From Brachyhypopomus gauderio (taxonomy: Eukaryota > Chordata > Actinopteri > Gymnotiformes > Hypopomidae), in assembly GCF_052324685.1 (NCBI RefSeq), contig NC_135214.1:170001-234000 (forward strand): a DNA stretch of 64,000 nt, read 5' to 3'. Every line of letters starts with the position of its first letter. Position 1 is the first letter of the stretch. The notes beneath the pieces are model-generated. The model ran no database searches and was not told the DNA's origin. It saw nothing but the letters and a program-made list of their open reading frames with translations. Shown here piece by piece: positions 39,024 through 56,759 of this stretch. Position numbers and translations under genes: made by a program.

Positions 39024-39327
39024 AAGTGAAATGGTTAGAAAATGTTTTGTTTATTAAAAAGTAAAAATAAAAACAAACAAGCAAAACTATAACAAGCATG
39101 CACTAGACTGTTGAAAGAAAAATTAAGTTGGTTTTCACAAGAACATTATTATGTACCACCTCCCATTCCCAGCACAGGGACTCATAGGCCAGTGTCACAC
39201 ATGCCAGGACCGACACCCCAGTGCAGCGAGCCAACGCCAGTCTGTGGCAAACCCACACAAACAGCACAATGAGCGGATTCCTAGGAAAGCAGGCGTTTCA
39301 CCTGACTCAGGTAAGAACACGTGTGTG

Positions 39328-39370
<43 letters not shown>

Positions 39371-40728
39371 AATCATATCTCAGCGGTGGTGCACACACTA
39401 TATCTGACAGAGTCTAATATTTCTGCACCCTCTGGCCACAGGTGGCACAGCACCCACAAGCAGCTACTGAAGTCAAAAAAGGAGAGAAAAGAAAAGAAAT
39501 ATTCCCCCCCTCTGCTTTTCACAGCTTCACAAACAGGCTGGACACACGGCGGCTGCAGGACACCCTGCTGGTTTGCACTGTACCGCAACGCAAGTTTTAA
39601 ACAAGGCCATTAACAAGAAAGAAAGACGTTATCCTTTAACGTTATCAGTCAGCTTCCTCTCTAGCCGTTTCGGGGTGCCATGGTATCAGAGACCCGTCGT
39701 CAACGAAGGCTCACGGCCCGAGCCCGGCCCAGCGATGCCTGTTCTCAGAGAGTAATCATCAGAGATTACCCTAATCTCTTAACAAGCTTCCTCGTTTCAT
39801 CTGCAGAGTCACGGTAACCTCTGCAACTCATGAAACCACTATAGCAGCGCAATCTACCTAATCTCTTAATCCTACCTGAATTAAGCCCATCTAGACAGCC
39901 TGTGCTCACACAGTTTCAGCCACACGGTTACTCTGGTTGTTTTTCATCCCTAGGGCACACAGAGGTGCTGCAGTCACTCCGGTCCCGTTTCGGTCCCGTT
40001 TCGGTCCCGTTCCTGTCCTGAGGTTGGGGCTAGAACTCCGTCCAGAGACAGGACAGTGTCCTACACGATAAACACTTCAAACAGCATGTGCACAAGACCA
40101 ACACACCTATTCTAATGACAGCACAAATACCTCCCACCCAAACACACACACACCATTTCAATAAAATGGGGACATTCTGCAACTTGCTCCATGCTAAGTA
40201 TCTTTAACAGGATAATATTGGGTTTGTCTCCATAACCATCAATATGCAGGGGACATTACTATAGGAGTTCTACAAGCCTACAGGTGCCGGTCACAGTACT
40301 CAAATGGACTGGTTGGGTTTGCAAAGGAATTATGATGACGGAGGTGCAAACATTTCAACATCAAATTAAATAATACAATATCACACAAAACAAAGCTTCC
40401 CTTTTACTTCCTGACATCAATGCGCTTTGCTTACTGCTTAAAACCTTTCATAGTCTCTCTCAGGCTCGTCAGGGGTTGGTCTTGCCAATGGGGAACTCGC
40501 TGCACACATCTCACGCTCTCCTTCACTTAGAATGTTTTACTTCACCAACAACTTCACACTACTGTCTTGTGAAGGCAAGAAATGTATTTGCGAGATGCAA
40601 TTTCTCATGTGTGTTCCTCCTTATCTGGGCAGTTTTCGTCATTTCTATTAAAGTCACATTCCATACCCCCAGGGTGTGCGTGCATGTGCATGCGCTCGAG
40701 CACACACACACGCACACGCACACGCACA

Positions 40729-40788
<60 letters not shown>

Positions 40789-43597
40789 CTTACGTCAAAT
40801 AATTCCCAGCATGTTGGAGTGAGATCATAAGCAGTGTAAGTTTGAAGACACCGTCAGTAAATGGAGATCTTCTTCTCCCTTCTGTTTGCAGCTCATTTCC
40901 TACACACGATCTGTCAGGGTTACTATTACAGGCTCCCAGATTACACAGAACAAACAGCATCTGCTCCAGAGCAGCAGCCTGTAGCTGGAGACCTGTAGTA
41001 ACTGGCCTGGGGTCAAACTCACCCTGTAGTTGAAGACCCTTCCTGACTGGTCTGTGGATGAACTCAGGGTGACGGTCTGGGGCCGTAATCATAAAACTTC
41101 ACTGAGATTTTCTAGACAGTCCAAGTCACTGTCTCGCAGCAACACTGAAGCATGTCCCAGGACTTCAGAAGCTCTTAACCCATTTCACAGACGTGATATT
41201 GACACAGGGCTCACCGTGACATATTGGAAAGCAATTTGCTGCTAGTAACACAAACGGAGCAACAAGTTAACGCCACCCAACAGAACGTCCTCTAAACGCT
41301 TCAGGAATGACTGGTCAAAGTGAATGAAGCTGCGTAACGCTGCTGACACACGGGCACGTCGTAATGTTTCCGCTTATGACAAGGCAATCCATTCACACCA
41401 CTATTGAGGAACTGTGAGAACTCCTGATGTCCACGGACACGACGCATATTAATCCACCTCACAATACAGCATAATGAGTCTCTCAGTCTCATAATTAACA
41501 ATGACAACAGGAGACCACAAAGTATTACAACACTGGACCGCTGAACTAGTAACTGTACAACAGAGGCGAGTGGTACACAGAGGACACAATATGTCGTTGT
41601 GTGCTCCCTTCAGTCTCGGTTCAGCATTACAATTACTGAATGCTGCACCTCAATATCCAAAAGCTTTAAACATGCTATATTTCAGTTTAGTCTCTCCTTC
41701 TTATGTATATAGACTTAGCTGTGATGTTAACCACAAACTAGTAGGACAGACGTCACTCCCATTTCTTCTTAAAGCTCATTTTAAAGATTGTTCTCTGCTG
41801 GAGTTTTTAAGGTGAAATAATTTGATGTTTCACTATTCACTACAAATGTCAGTTACCTTCCAAAGAGTAAGAAAACTAAAAAAGACTACAAGATCAACAA
41901 TTTGTAAGATTTTCAAAAGATGGGGGTATCACTGTCTAAAGTGCATAAATAACGGGGTCTTACCTGAGCACGTTAGTACAGTATCACTACAGCCTAGTGA
42001 GCCCAGTTCCCCCCAGCTGGTGCTGGTTCAGGACAACTACATTCTGCCCAATTACAGCAGTTAGGACATGACGGTCAGCTGCGTGCCGCCTCTCTGAGAG
42101 TCCCCAACGTGTCCAACAGAAATACAGCACTCTCTTCTAGACCGTCTCCCCAGGAAAGGTCTTAGTGTCTCTCCTGTAACATGACGGGAAGCTCCCTGTG
42201 ATAAGGTGAGGCAAACAGATCCTGCCCAGAAAGGCATTCCTCCATGTCGGGCATGTCTCCTCCTGATCCAGCCTGGACAAGTCCCCAGGTCCCCCCGCGT
42301 TTGGGAAGGCACAACCCAGGAATACCACGCAAAGACACGAACAGAAATGACCAGGACATGACGGAGTTACTTGGTACTAAATGAGTCATTACTTCAGATA
42401 TCTAATTCTTGTTAGCTCCTCTGAAGTCTGGCTCTGAATAGTGAAATACAATATAACTACACAAGAAAAAAGGGTTGAATAGCTGAACAAAACAATTAAC
42501 AATCGATTCACTAATGTTGCAATCGACTTTATCATCTCTTCGGAAAAGAAACAAAGAGCCAAAGTGTCATCAGAAAGAGTTTGTATATGACTCACGCCTT
42601 GATCGTATCGTAAGGAAGCAGTGAAACTAGAACAAAGCTGAACACTTGGTCTTGAAAAGAATCTGAATTCTTCACTCATGACTTGAGAATTCAGGTAACT
42701 TTGAAGGTACACTAACAAACTGAGACCGTCAAACCTTTTTTTTAAACAGCATTTTTAACAAACGAACAAAGTTTCTTGAAATAATTTCTGCATAAATAAA
42801 TGACATCATGTCTCTTTCGTGTTACTTTGTTTCTGTGTGTGACTTGGTTACTGCTGATGGTTGATTCTTAGCCACGTAGACCTTAAAATATTACAGAAAA
42901 CAAAAACAAAAAAATGCAACATAACCTGTTCGTACCAAGTGCAATAAGCCTTGAATGGCAGCCTCGGATATGTTGGGTCAAACGTTCAGGCGGTTCCAGA
43001 GCGGGGCAGGTGTTTGACCCAACAGCTGTCCGGGCACCTGTCTCCTCTGACCCTCTCCTCAACCCCCATGTCACGGCAGGCAGGTCTCAGCTCAGGTGGG
43101 TGGCAGCCCCTCCACCCAACACTACACGCTGCCCTCCTTCAACAGCTGCCTCCTTAAAAACACCAGCACATGGCCCTGCAATTCATTCACCTCTTGAGAT
43201 GAACTGCAGCACATCTCAAACCTACACCAGGCTGAACCAGCGACAGCCCCATGGCATGAAACCATCCTGGGCTTGATGGATCTGCGCTCCTCACAAGATG
43301 TTGGGAGGATGTGTTGAGGTTGCGGGAGTCTCAGGGGTAAAATAACACCCTGATGAGGGGCAACTCCAGGCTGGGGGTTATAACACACAAATATCTCTCA
43401 TCCTGTGGGATCCTGAGGGCCCGGTCCATTTGGGCTCGACCCAGTCCAACCGAGGAAAGGCTGTCGGGTGATGGGTCACCCAAAAACAGGCGAGAAATAA
43501 ATCTATCGCTCCTCCAACTCTCCAAATGACTCAAGTTAAATGTGTCTCACTCCTGCAGGTTTCTCTCTCAGTGCAGATAAAACACTAACCAGAGGGT

Positions 43598-44105
43598 TGT
43601 ATATGAAGATCAGGGGGGTTTCTACACTAAACCCAGGGTTATATATGAAGATCAGGGGGGTTTCTACACTAAACCCATGGTTATATATGAAGATCAGGGT
43701 TTCTACACTAAACCCATGGTTATATATGAAGATCAGGGGGGTTTCTACACTAAACCCATGGTTATATATGAAGATCAGGGGGGTTTCTACACTAAACCCA
43801 TGGTTATATATGAAGATCAGGGTTTCTACACTAAACCCATGGTTATATATGAAGATCAGGGGGGTTTCTACACTAAACCCAGGCTCGTATATGAAGATCA
43901 GGGGGGTTTCTACACTAAACCCAGGCTCGTATATGAAGATCAGGGGGTTTCTACACTAAACCCAGGCTCGTATATGAAGATCAGGGGGTTTCTACACTAA
44001 ACCCAGGCTCGTATATGAAGATCAGGGGGTTTCTACACTAAACCCAGGCTCGTATATGAAGATCAGGGGGTTTCTACACTAAACCCAGGCTCGTATATGA
44101 AGATC
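43598..44105. repeat. 39-42-bp minisatellite, about 12 copies
   Basis: A unit built from TATATGAAGATCAGGGGG and TTTCTACACTAAACCCA repeats about 12 times. The length varies because the G run has 3, 5 or 6 bases. The left copies carry CATGGTT and the right copies CAGGCTCG, so two sub-families are arranged in blocks. Confidence 0.94.
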
Positions 44106-44659
44106 ACCGGACACCGGACTCGTACTGTGTTTTAGGCGCACGTACAATATTAAGAACAATCTGCCTTTGCTGAAAATAAGACTGCTAGATAGACAAATAT
44201 TCTAAATAATATATTATATTAAACTGTCTTTGGCTAATATAAATGTAAATCTGGTCTAAAAAGCGACATTCCCCCTCAAATCCTGTAAATGTCTGAACGA
44301 GTCCACACGGTCCTGCCGTGTGAACACCTCCGGCTAACCCGGCGGTGCGGTGGCGTACACGGGACACGGGCCCCGCCGGGCCCGCCAACACCTCGCCCCT
44401 TCACACCTACCAACTTCAGGAAGACAAAAATGTTCATATTTTGTTGCCAGACTGAGCTGAGCTGGTCGCAGTCAGCCTGAAACGCGTCAGTAATCCCAAT
44501 CAGAGAGCCGCGCTAGCTCGGTTAGCCGCTAGCTAACCAGCTAGCCTCCTCAGTAGCGCCTCGCGCTCCAAATACTGATAGTTATTAAAAGTTCAAGTTT
44601 TTTTTTAGGCTTTGTTCAACCCTAGCGCAGGTGTCCGATAATGTCTGATAGCGTCTTAC

Positions 44660-45250
44660 CGTCATAAACTGCTCCGGGGGTGTCCAGTTTTGAGGAAATG
44701 TTTTTTAAAAATGTTTTCTTCAGAAACGAGAGATCAGAAGAGGCGAAGAACTGGAAGCGCGAGCTCAGCTCAGCCACAGCGCGAGCCCCCAGCGCGAGCT
44801 CAGCTCAGCCCCAGCGCGAGCCCCCAGCGCAGCCGCATCGTTATCGTCGCCCCGAGGCCACGCACGCATGCAACCGCAGGCCCTCCTGGCGCAGCCCGAC
44901 GAATGATCCACACACAGGGGGCAATAATCCACAAACAGGGGGCAATAATCCGCACGCAGGGGCAAAAACCACCATCGGCTAGGGCGCACAAGCGACGGGT
45001 CCAGGCGAACGGCGCTCGTTCACCGTACGTGGCAGTGAGAGTTAACGCCGATGCACCGACACATGCATCTCGTACTCCGTGGTTTCTTTCATCGGGATCA
45101 CGGAGTTTTCAGCTCGCTTATCTCTCCGCGGACGAGCCCTGCTCTCACTGTGGGCTCCGATAAAGCAGCAGCACGGACGCTGGTTAACGCGGTAGTCTCG
45201 CCAGCGCCACCAGCGCACGGGGGTTAACGCACAGGGAGCAGAGGCGTTTC
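44660..45250 (-). promoter_or_regulatory. ptpn4: Probable ptpn4 promoter and noncoding exon 1 (CpG-rich)
   Basis: The region around 44.3-45.2 kb is locally CpG-rich and lies upstream of ptpn4. On the minus strand a good donor (GACG|GTAAGA) follows base 44660, giving a plausible 5' UTR exon that splices to the acceptor before base 35779. A second possible donor (TTG|GTAGGT) lies near 44408. The transcription start was not identified. Short GC-rich tandem repeats are present at about 44758-44830 and 44915-44965. Confidence 0.5.
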
Positions 45251-45766
45251 TGCAGCAATATCCAAACTATACATGTAATGTCATTTTCGTCTTGGTTGAG
45301 GCAGTGGCTTACTTCTGGCACGCTCGTTTTTTAAAGCTCGATCAGGACGCATGTGACCAGTTAATGATTGATATAGTTACAAGTCAGATCAAGGAGAAAC
45401 TAGAGAGGGAGCAAAGCATTTGCTTTTTTTACACAATTGCTAAATGATACTAAATGGGCACTGTATAAAAAAGTGTTAACAGAGTGCGCTTGCTCCAGTC
45501 CACAACGAGAGACGTGGTCGTGTGCAGCTGTTTTCGCGAAGAACAGCGACACCTAGTGGCGCCCTTGCGATAGAATACATGGCAAGATGGCACCGCGTTC
45601 TAGATTGAGGTGTTCTCGCTATGGTTGTCTGCGTCGTGTTCAAGAAGTATGGGAATCAATCCTGCCGTTGTTTATTAATACTAACTTGGGGTTAAACAGA
45701 TAAGAATACATTGTAAGCTGTGACGAAAAAGTAAACTATTGAGATGTTTAAAAATGACCATGTGGG

Positions 45767-46464
45767 CAAAGGTGTCAGAAGTATTCACACTCATTACTCA
45801 GGTACAAGTATAGACACTAGGGTTTAAAAATACTTCTGTATAAGTTGAAGTATCAACTCAAGCTTTTTACTCAAGTAAAAGTGTAAAAGTACTGCTTTCA
45901 AAACTACTTAGTATAAAAGTAAAAGTAATGTAAGGGAAAAAAGCCATTAAGGACAAAAGCTTAGGTGGCACCACAGGGGTCTATAGTGCACTAGCCCACC
46001 TCCCCAAAAACCCCATTTTTCTAAAAGCCATAATGACTATAATGTTATATTAAAATGTTAATGTTGAAAAATGGGCACATGTGCTCATTAAAAATGAATG
46101 TACTTTAGTACAAGGGTTGGTTGGTCTTCCTGGCTACCAACATCCTCGCTGGTGCTTAGTTGGGACAGTTTGCTCGAATTCTTGAGTGAATAATTACTCC
46201 AGTAAAGTATAAATAATAGTGCTGTCAATTCCAGGTGCCGCGATTAAAAGTCCTCACCAGGATTTTGCTCTGGCTTCCTGGATTGTGTTGATTTCACTAA
46301 TTTTACCTGGATTGCTAATTAGAAAATCTAGCAAGCTTGAGCAAAATCCTGGTGAGGACTTTTAATTAATCGCGGCACCTGGAATTGACAGCACTAATAA
46401 ATAACCAAAATTTCTACTTAAGTAAGGTAACGAAGTATTTGTACTTCGTTACTTGACACCTCTG
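45767..46464. mobile_element. hAT-like nonautonomous DNA transposon, interrupted
   Basis: The left end CAAAGGTGTCAGAAGTA and the inverted right end (reverse complement CAGAGGTGTCAAGTAACGAA) are related. The interior has the ACTTAAGTAAAAGTAC-type sequence common in fish hAT-derived repeats. Flanks CATGTGGG (45759-45766) and TATATGGG (46465-46472) look like an 8-base target duplication with two transitions, suggesting an old insertion. No transposase is present. A younger MITE is nested at 46217-46396. Confidence 0.7.
46217..46396. mobile_element. 180-bp hAT-type MITE with perfect 8-bp target duplication
   Basis: Terminal inverted repeats of about 53 bases begin TAGTGCTGTCAATTCCAGG and differ by one 4-base indel (ATTAAAAG versus ATTAATTAAAAG). 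The element is flanked on both sides by ATAAATAA (46209-46216 and 46397-46404), the 8-base duplication expected of hAT transposition. It has no coding capacity. It is inserted inside the hAT-like element 45767-46464. Confidence 0.92.
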
Positions 46465-46875
46465 TATATGGGGAACACATGGCAGAAACTTATTCAAAGG
46501 TGTTCATCTTTAATTCGACTATTGGTCAAATCAGAAATTAGTTTATCATTGCTTCTATGACTTCTAGGTAAATGTACCACTTATATTTACACTTATAAAA
46601 ATAATATATAGGCTAATTCTATCAGTTATTCATTATAGCCAGAATTAGAAAACATTTTGGACACAAAGTCTTTAATAATCTTTAATGAGACAAAATCAGA
46701 TTCATGCGAGAGCTTGTTAATGAGTTCTTGCATTGTATTACATACTGTATTACATACATCTTTTGTCCAGGACCTGAGGTTAAGAACCACTGTATTTTTG
46801 CTGTGTAGAACAAATATTGAGCAAACATTCGTAATAACATATAATAATATTTATTTGAATCAAAGTGATTTGGAT

Positions 46876-47028
46876 CAGTTGATTTATTCCAAGACTCCTC
46901 CACATCCTTTACGTATTCTCTTTGTTCAGTTGATTTATTCCAAGACTCCTCCACATCCTTTACGTATTCTCTTTGTTCAGTTGATTTATTCCAAGACTCC
47001 TCCACATCCTTTACGTATTCTCTTCGTT
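46876..47028. repeat. 51-bp repeat, 3 copies, overlapping the tmem177 3' end
   Basis: Three copies start at 46876, 46927 and 46978. The right copy contains the last codons and TAA of tmem177 (minus strand), and each copy contains an AATAAA hexamer on the minus strand (46888-46883, 46939-46934, 46990-46985). The two left copies are therefore in the tmem177 3' flank. Confidence 0.96.
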
Positions 47029-47943
47029 CAGAAGACGCAGAAGAACATCTCGCCTTGAAGTGTATGGTGCATGTTTCAGACTCAGCAGACTGGAAGGGAA
47101 CAGATTGCCGTTTGGGGCGTACACCTCCTCCCCCTTCCGCCCCATCAGAACACGAAGGGTCTTGTTCCGGGACAAGATCTTCTCATAGAACTCAACCCCA
47201 CCTTTTGCGTAATCACGGGAGAGGCCGGCAGCCTGCTTGTCTGAGTGGTACTCCAGCCATTGGTTCACTGCATCAGAGGCTAAAAAGTACGACACGGCTC
47301 CCAGGCCCAGTGCAAGCGCATTAGCCCCTGCCCTGAAGATCACAGGTCCAGCATGGAGTCCCAAGATCTGTTTGAGGGCAACACTGTAGATCCAGGCTCC
47401 AGAAAGGCAGACAGGAGCCACAGCAGCGTGCAGAACCGGCCCGCCACACTCCAGCCGAGCTACCTCTCGCGCCACAGAGAACTTCTGAGCGTCCGAGGAC
47501 AACACCAGGGCGTCTTTCAGAGCAGCGCCCACCTCGCTGTTCCACTCCACGTCTCGGCCATTGATGAAAATGGTTCGGTTAGTGATCCCAGACGAGTCTT
47601 CTACGGTGCTGTTAAAGTTGGCCGGGATGCCAATCTGTGCACCATAGGGAAGCCATGGGACTCCTGCCCCGACAGGATGAAAGCCGTACGCAGCAAAAGT
47701 GCTGTAGTTAGTGGGACTTCCAACAGCTGAATCTTTCAATACAGTCTGAAATACTTTCTCTAGTTTCTCAGAAAGGATGGCTGGTTCTCCTTTGCTCCAG
47801 GCCTGATACAGTTTTCTGTAAGTGTTATCTGGAAACACGTGGTAGAAGATGTTTGCTGCAAAGACGCTGCCACATCCAGCGAGGAGGAGAGGGGTGCGAT
47901 GCTTCTGCACCAGCACAGAGATCTTCAGAAACACAGACGCCAT
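47011..47943 (-). CDS. tmem177: Tmem177, mitochondrial membrane protein, complete, single coding exon
   Basis: Tmem177 is a mitochondrial inner-membrane protein that, in human cells, associates with COX20 and COX2 during cytochrome c oxidase assembly. The frame encodes 310 residues (human 311) from MASVFLKISVLVQKHRTPLL to LLNEENT. A hydrophobic segment lies near residues 18-35 (LLLAGCGSVFAANIFYHVF). A second hydrophobic region at about 165-225 includes QILGLHAGPVIFRAGANALA, LGLGAVSYFLASDA and likely two passes. Landmarks shared with human are AQKFSVAREVA, LGLHAGP, GGVEFYEK, VYAPNGN and the tail KHAPYTSRRD. The ATG at 47943 is preceded on the minus strand by a possible acceptor (CACAG), so a noncoding exon upstream (possible donor GCG|GTATGT near 48125) is likely. 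The stop codon lies inside a 51-bp tandem repeat. The neighbour ptpn4 is in the same orientation, as in human. Confidence 0.96.
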   Translation of the reverse strand: MASVFLKISVLVQKHRTPLLLAGCGSVFAANIFYHVFPDNTYRKLYQAWSKGEPAILSEKLEKVFQTVLKDSAVGSPTNYSTFAAYGFHPVGAGVPWLPYGAQIGIPANFNSTVEDSSGITNRTIFINGRDVEWNSEVGAALKDALVLSSDAQKFSVAREVARLECGGPVLHAAVAPVCLSGAWIYSVALKQILGLHAGPVIFRAGANALALGLGAVSYFLASDAVNQWLEYHSDKQAAGLSRDYAKGGVEFYEKILSRNKTLRVLMGRKGEEVYAPNGNLFPSSLLSLKHAPYTSRRDVLLRLLNEENT

Positions 47944-48119
47944 GTCCTTGTCTCAATGTCGGTGTATCTGTGAACCTAACTATGCCTTTCTAAATGTTTC
48001 CTTAAGGATGATGTCAAAAGCAAATAAGCTGTGCTGGTTATCAATGCGTTCAATAGAATACAAGAGCTTTGGCTAGCTGGTTATATAGATATTATAAAGC
48101 ACTGGCACTTTAGTCGCAC

Positions 48120-48520
48120 AACATACCGCGTCACTATATTGTATGGTAACAAATGTAGTTACTCACTACCTAGTTAGCCAATGTAGCTCGCAAAAAGCCC
48201 AGTTTTGTGTGATAAAGTAGATAAGTAGCTCGTTCATGGTTTACGTTTCCAGTAGTGAAGTGGCTCAGTTTGAACTATATTGCACTTTAACTGCCACATA
48301 CTACACAAGGTGCATTTCCACGAGGACGTTTCGCACGCGCAACAACACCAGCAACGGGGAAACGACCCTGCCGTAAAGCTGGCCACGTTACGACAGTTTT
48401 ACGTCTTCAAGGAAGCAAAGACGGCTTTCCCGCAGATGTGCGAGCGCTGATCTCCAAACCAGTCGGACCGCCACATGTGCATCCGGAAACACCGGGCACA
48501 GGACAAACCCCTGTTTCCAA
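48120..48520. promoter_or_regulatory. Likely tmem177 promoter region
   Basis: A moderately CpG-rich stretch (GCACGCGCAACAACACC, GACCCTGCCGTAAAG, TGTGCGAGCGC) lies upstream of tmem177 and between it and mras. It is a reasonable promoter for tmem177 and could also serve mras in the opposite direction. No start site can be fixed from sequence alone. Confidence 0.35.
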
Positions 48521-48959
48521 ACTACTTAATGTTCATTATAAAATATAGTAGACTACTATAGTAGAGTGTCAGTGAACTTGTTTAAGAATAAAATGTTAGA
48601 AACATACTTGTTAAAATATATTTATACAAAAAAAAAACTATATCCAACGTCTTGACTGTAAACAGCTGCCGCCTTGAAGTCATGAGAACCTCAGAGTACC
48701 GGAATAGTCCACTTTAGACACACGGGGGGAGCAGGAGAGTTTAGTCAACGCTGCGGGGACATAGTTTTCTGAAAGTCAACTATTAGAGATTAATGCTATC
48801 TCTAAGTCTATCGTTCATGCATCTGTCTAAGTGTATAGACGCCATAGGTTATAGAATAAATACTGAAAGTATTATCAGAATTTGCTGCAAAGACAAACGT
48901 CCGCGGACGAGCCCATTCTATTTATAGCAGCATCAGTGGCGATGTGAAGACTTACACAG

Positions 48960-49122
48960 AAGATTTAGGACGCCGAGATGAAGTGATGAAATCTTGCTGA
49001 TGTTTGCACGCAATGAGTATTGAAGAGGTGAAGCTGTTGAACTACGTTCATGTGAAATAAAGGGGATGAGGATAAGAGACTGGGGGAGAACCTCCCAAAG
49101 CCAGGCGGTCACCCCTTCATTG
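48960..49122 (+). other. mras: Candidate noncoding first exon of mras
   Basis: A good plus-strand donor (CATTG|GTGAGT) follows base 49122, and the stretch before it has no long frame. The mras coding exon at 52279 is preceded by an acceptor with 14 untranslated bases before the ATG, so at least one upstream noncoding exon must exist; this is one candidate. The left edge is arbitrary. Confidence 0.25.
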
Positions 49123-49599
49123 GTGAGTTCCTTCCCTCAAATCTGATGCAATTTGGGCTATTCGTTCAGAAAAGGCGAATTTACAATGAACATTTTCATT
49201 TTCCTGGGCCAAATGGTAATGGACATCAAGTGTTGTGAGCGATGTTCGTTTGCATTGCTCCATTAACTAAAAAAGACGTTGACTATACAGTTAAACATCA
49301 GTGCAACAAAGATTTTGTCCCGTGCAAAAATACTTGTTTATTGTGTTTTACCTACTGTATCATCAAGTGTTTTCAGAATCACTAATAGTTTTTTTTGTTC
49401 AAGTATATTTGCATATCATTATGTGTAGTATGGAAAAGTTGTATCAAGGAAAGTGGAGCCTCTCTGTGTTGGCAGAGTGTTGGTGGACACGGAAGAGTGA
49501 TGTTGCTCAGGACAAATATAGGCAAAAATTATACAGTTGTACATTTTAGAAGTAAACCTGTAGGCTGTATTTAAGTACAGTTCCAGCTTCATTGTGAAT

Positions 49600-49985
49600 A
49601 AGAACTACATACTTATAAGAGATTGTAATTGTAAGAGAACTGCTCCTAAATCCTTCAGGTCTCATTGTTCACCTGTTTGTTCTGGTGTGCCCCATGGCTC
49701 TGTCCTGGGACCCATCCTTATCATCATTTACCTCCTTCCCCTGGGCAATATATTTAAATCTACACTCAAAACTCACCTGTTCAAAATAGCCTATTCTCTG
49801 TGATTTGCACTCTCTTGTATGTTTTTTGTAGTGTGATTTACACTGTCTTGTAAGTTTTTTTGTAGTGTGATTTACACTCTCTTCTAAGTTTTGTGTCCTT
49901 TTGTATGTTTGGTTTTATTTAAATTTTTTGTATAGTGTAGTTGAGTGTTGTGAAAGGTGCTTATAAATAAAATTTATTATTATTA
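49600..49985 (+). mobile_element. L2-like LINE remnant with internal deletion
   Basis: The plus strand encodes SGVPHGSVLGPILIIIYLLP, the conserved reverse-transcriptase block of L2/CR1-group LINEs (usual form SGVPQGSVLGP). A few codons later it reads LKTHLFKIAYSL, typical of the C terminus of the same protein. The sequence ends GTGCTTATAAATAAAATTTA and (TTA)n, the usual L2-type 3' tail. The middle of the protein is missing, so it is a dead, 5'-truncated and internally deleted copy. Confidence 0.8.
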
Positions 49986-55820
<5,835 letters not shown>

Positions 55821-56700
55821 CCGCCCTGTCCGGCAGACGCCCTGTCCGGCAGACAACCTGTCCGGCAGCCGCCCGTGCCGTGCGCCGAGGCCAAGCCCAA
55901 ACGGTACCCCGCCCCTCCCCCTCCAGCTCCACACAGGAGCTCGTCTTTTCTCCCAGACTGCCACGGGGGGGTGGGCAGGGAGGTGGGCATGGAGGGGGGC
56001 AGGATCGGGCACGCCCAACAGAGACACGTGGACGTTTTGCACACACACACGGACGTGACGCCCACGGGAAACACTGAGGTGCAGTCCGGGAAGAGGATCC
56101 CAGCCTTCCGTAGCACCCCGCGGCCCTTTAGCCTAACTCTGTTTCCTTTTTGTATCTTGTTGGTCATGCGCGTAACTTCCAAGGACTCGGATCAGACAGA
56201 AGTTTGCCTTATCGGTTAGTGATTCCAGGCACATCTGACGTGTTGAGTAGCAACTTGGCCAAAGCAGAGCCAGACGGACAGTCGGACGTATTAATGACGG
56301 TTTTGCGCGGTGAACTGGGAGCCTCCACACAAATAACCTTCACGTTGAAGTACAGACGTTCAAGCGTTTGCTTAATCGGAAGTCGCCCTTTTTCACTATT
56401 GTCCACTCCCAAAGGCTTTTTGCTTTTTGAAATGCATGAAATATCAAATTATGGAGTCTTGTTGAAATGGTGCCATCTCCGCTTTGACTGAAGCTTTGGT
56501 TGCAAAGCGGTTGTAAAACGCTCAGTATGTCGCATGTGTGCAGGCAGCTGGTGAAGTTCATTCACTTCTCTGCTTGTACAGTTTAAGATTTTAAGCATCT
56601 TCTTGTTCCGTCTTGTTTCATTTCCCCATTCTCCATATTCCAGTGTTTATTTTGCTACACTAAATTTCAAGGTCCAGCTCCTAAATCTCATGGCCACTCA

Positions 56701-56759
<59 letters not shown>

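Larger units (their letters stand above)
35763..44659. other. ptpn4: Probable ptpn4 intron 1
   Basis: This 8.9-kb stretch lies between the first coding exon and the probable noncoding exon 1 (the first 17 bases belong to the 5' UTR part of the coding exon). No further gene was recognised. It contains (GT)n at 36569-36625, a 49-bp minisatellite (38191-39023), (AC)n at 39330-39368, a CA-rich tract at 40701-40786, and an approximately 42-bp minisatellite (43598-44105). A short frame at 41822-42064 has a helix-turn-helix-like KKTTRSTICKIFKRWG, too weak to call a transposase. Confidence 0.65.

Noticed and set aside
41822..42064. Possible Tc1-type transposase fragment (KKTTRSTICKIFKRWG)
   Set aside because: Only one short helix-turn-helix-like segment; no DDE motif or inverted repeats were found around it.
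43122..43534. Frames near 43.1-43.5 kb considered as a retroelement fragment
   Set aside because: No reverse-transcriptase, integrase or gag motif could be recognised, and frames are short on both strands.
47055..47730. Plus-strand frames of 89 and 125 codons opposite tmem177
   Set aside because: They are antisense shadows of the tmem177 coding sequence.
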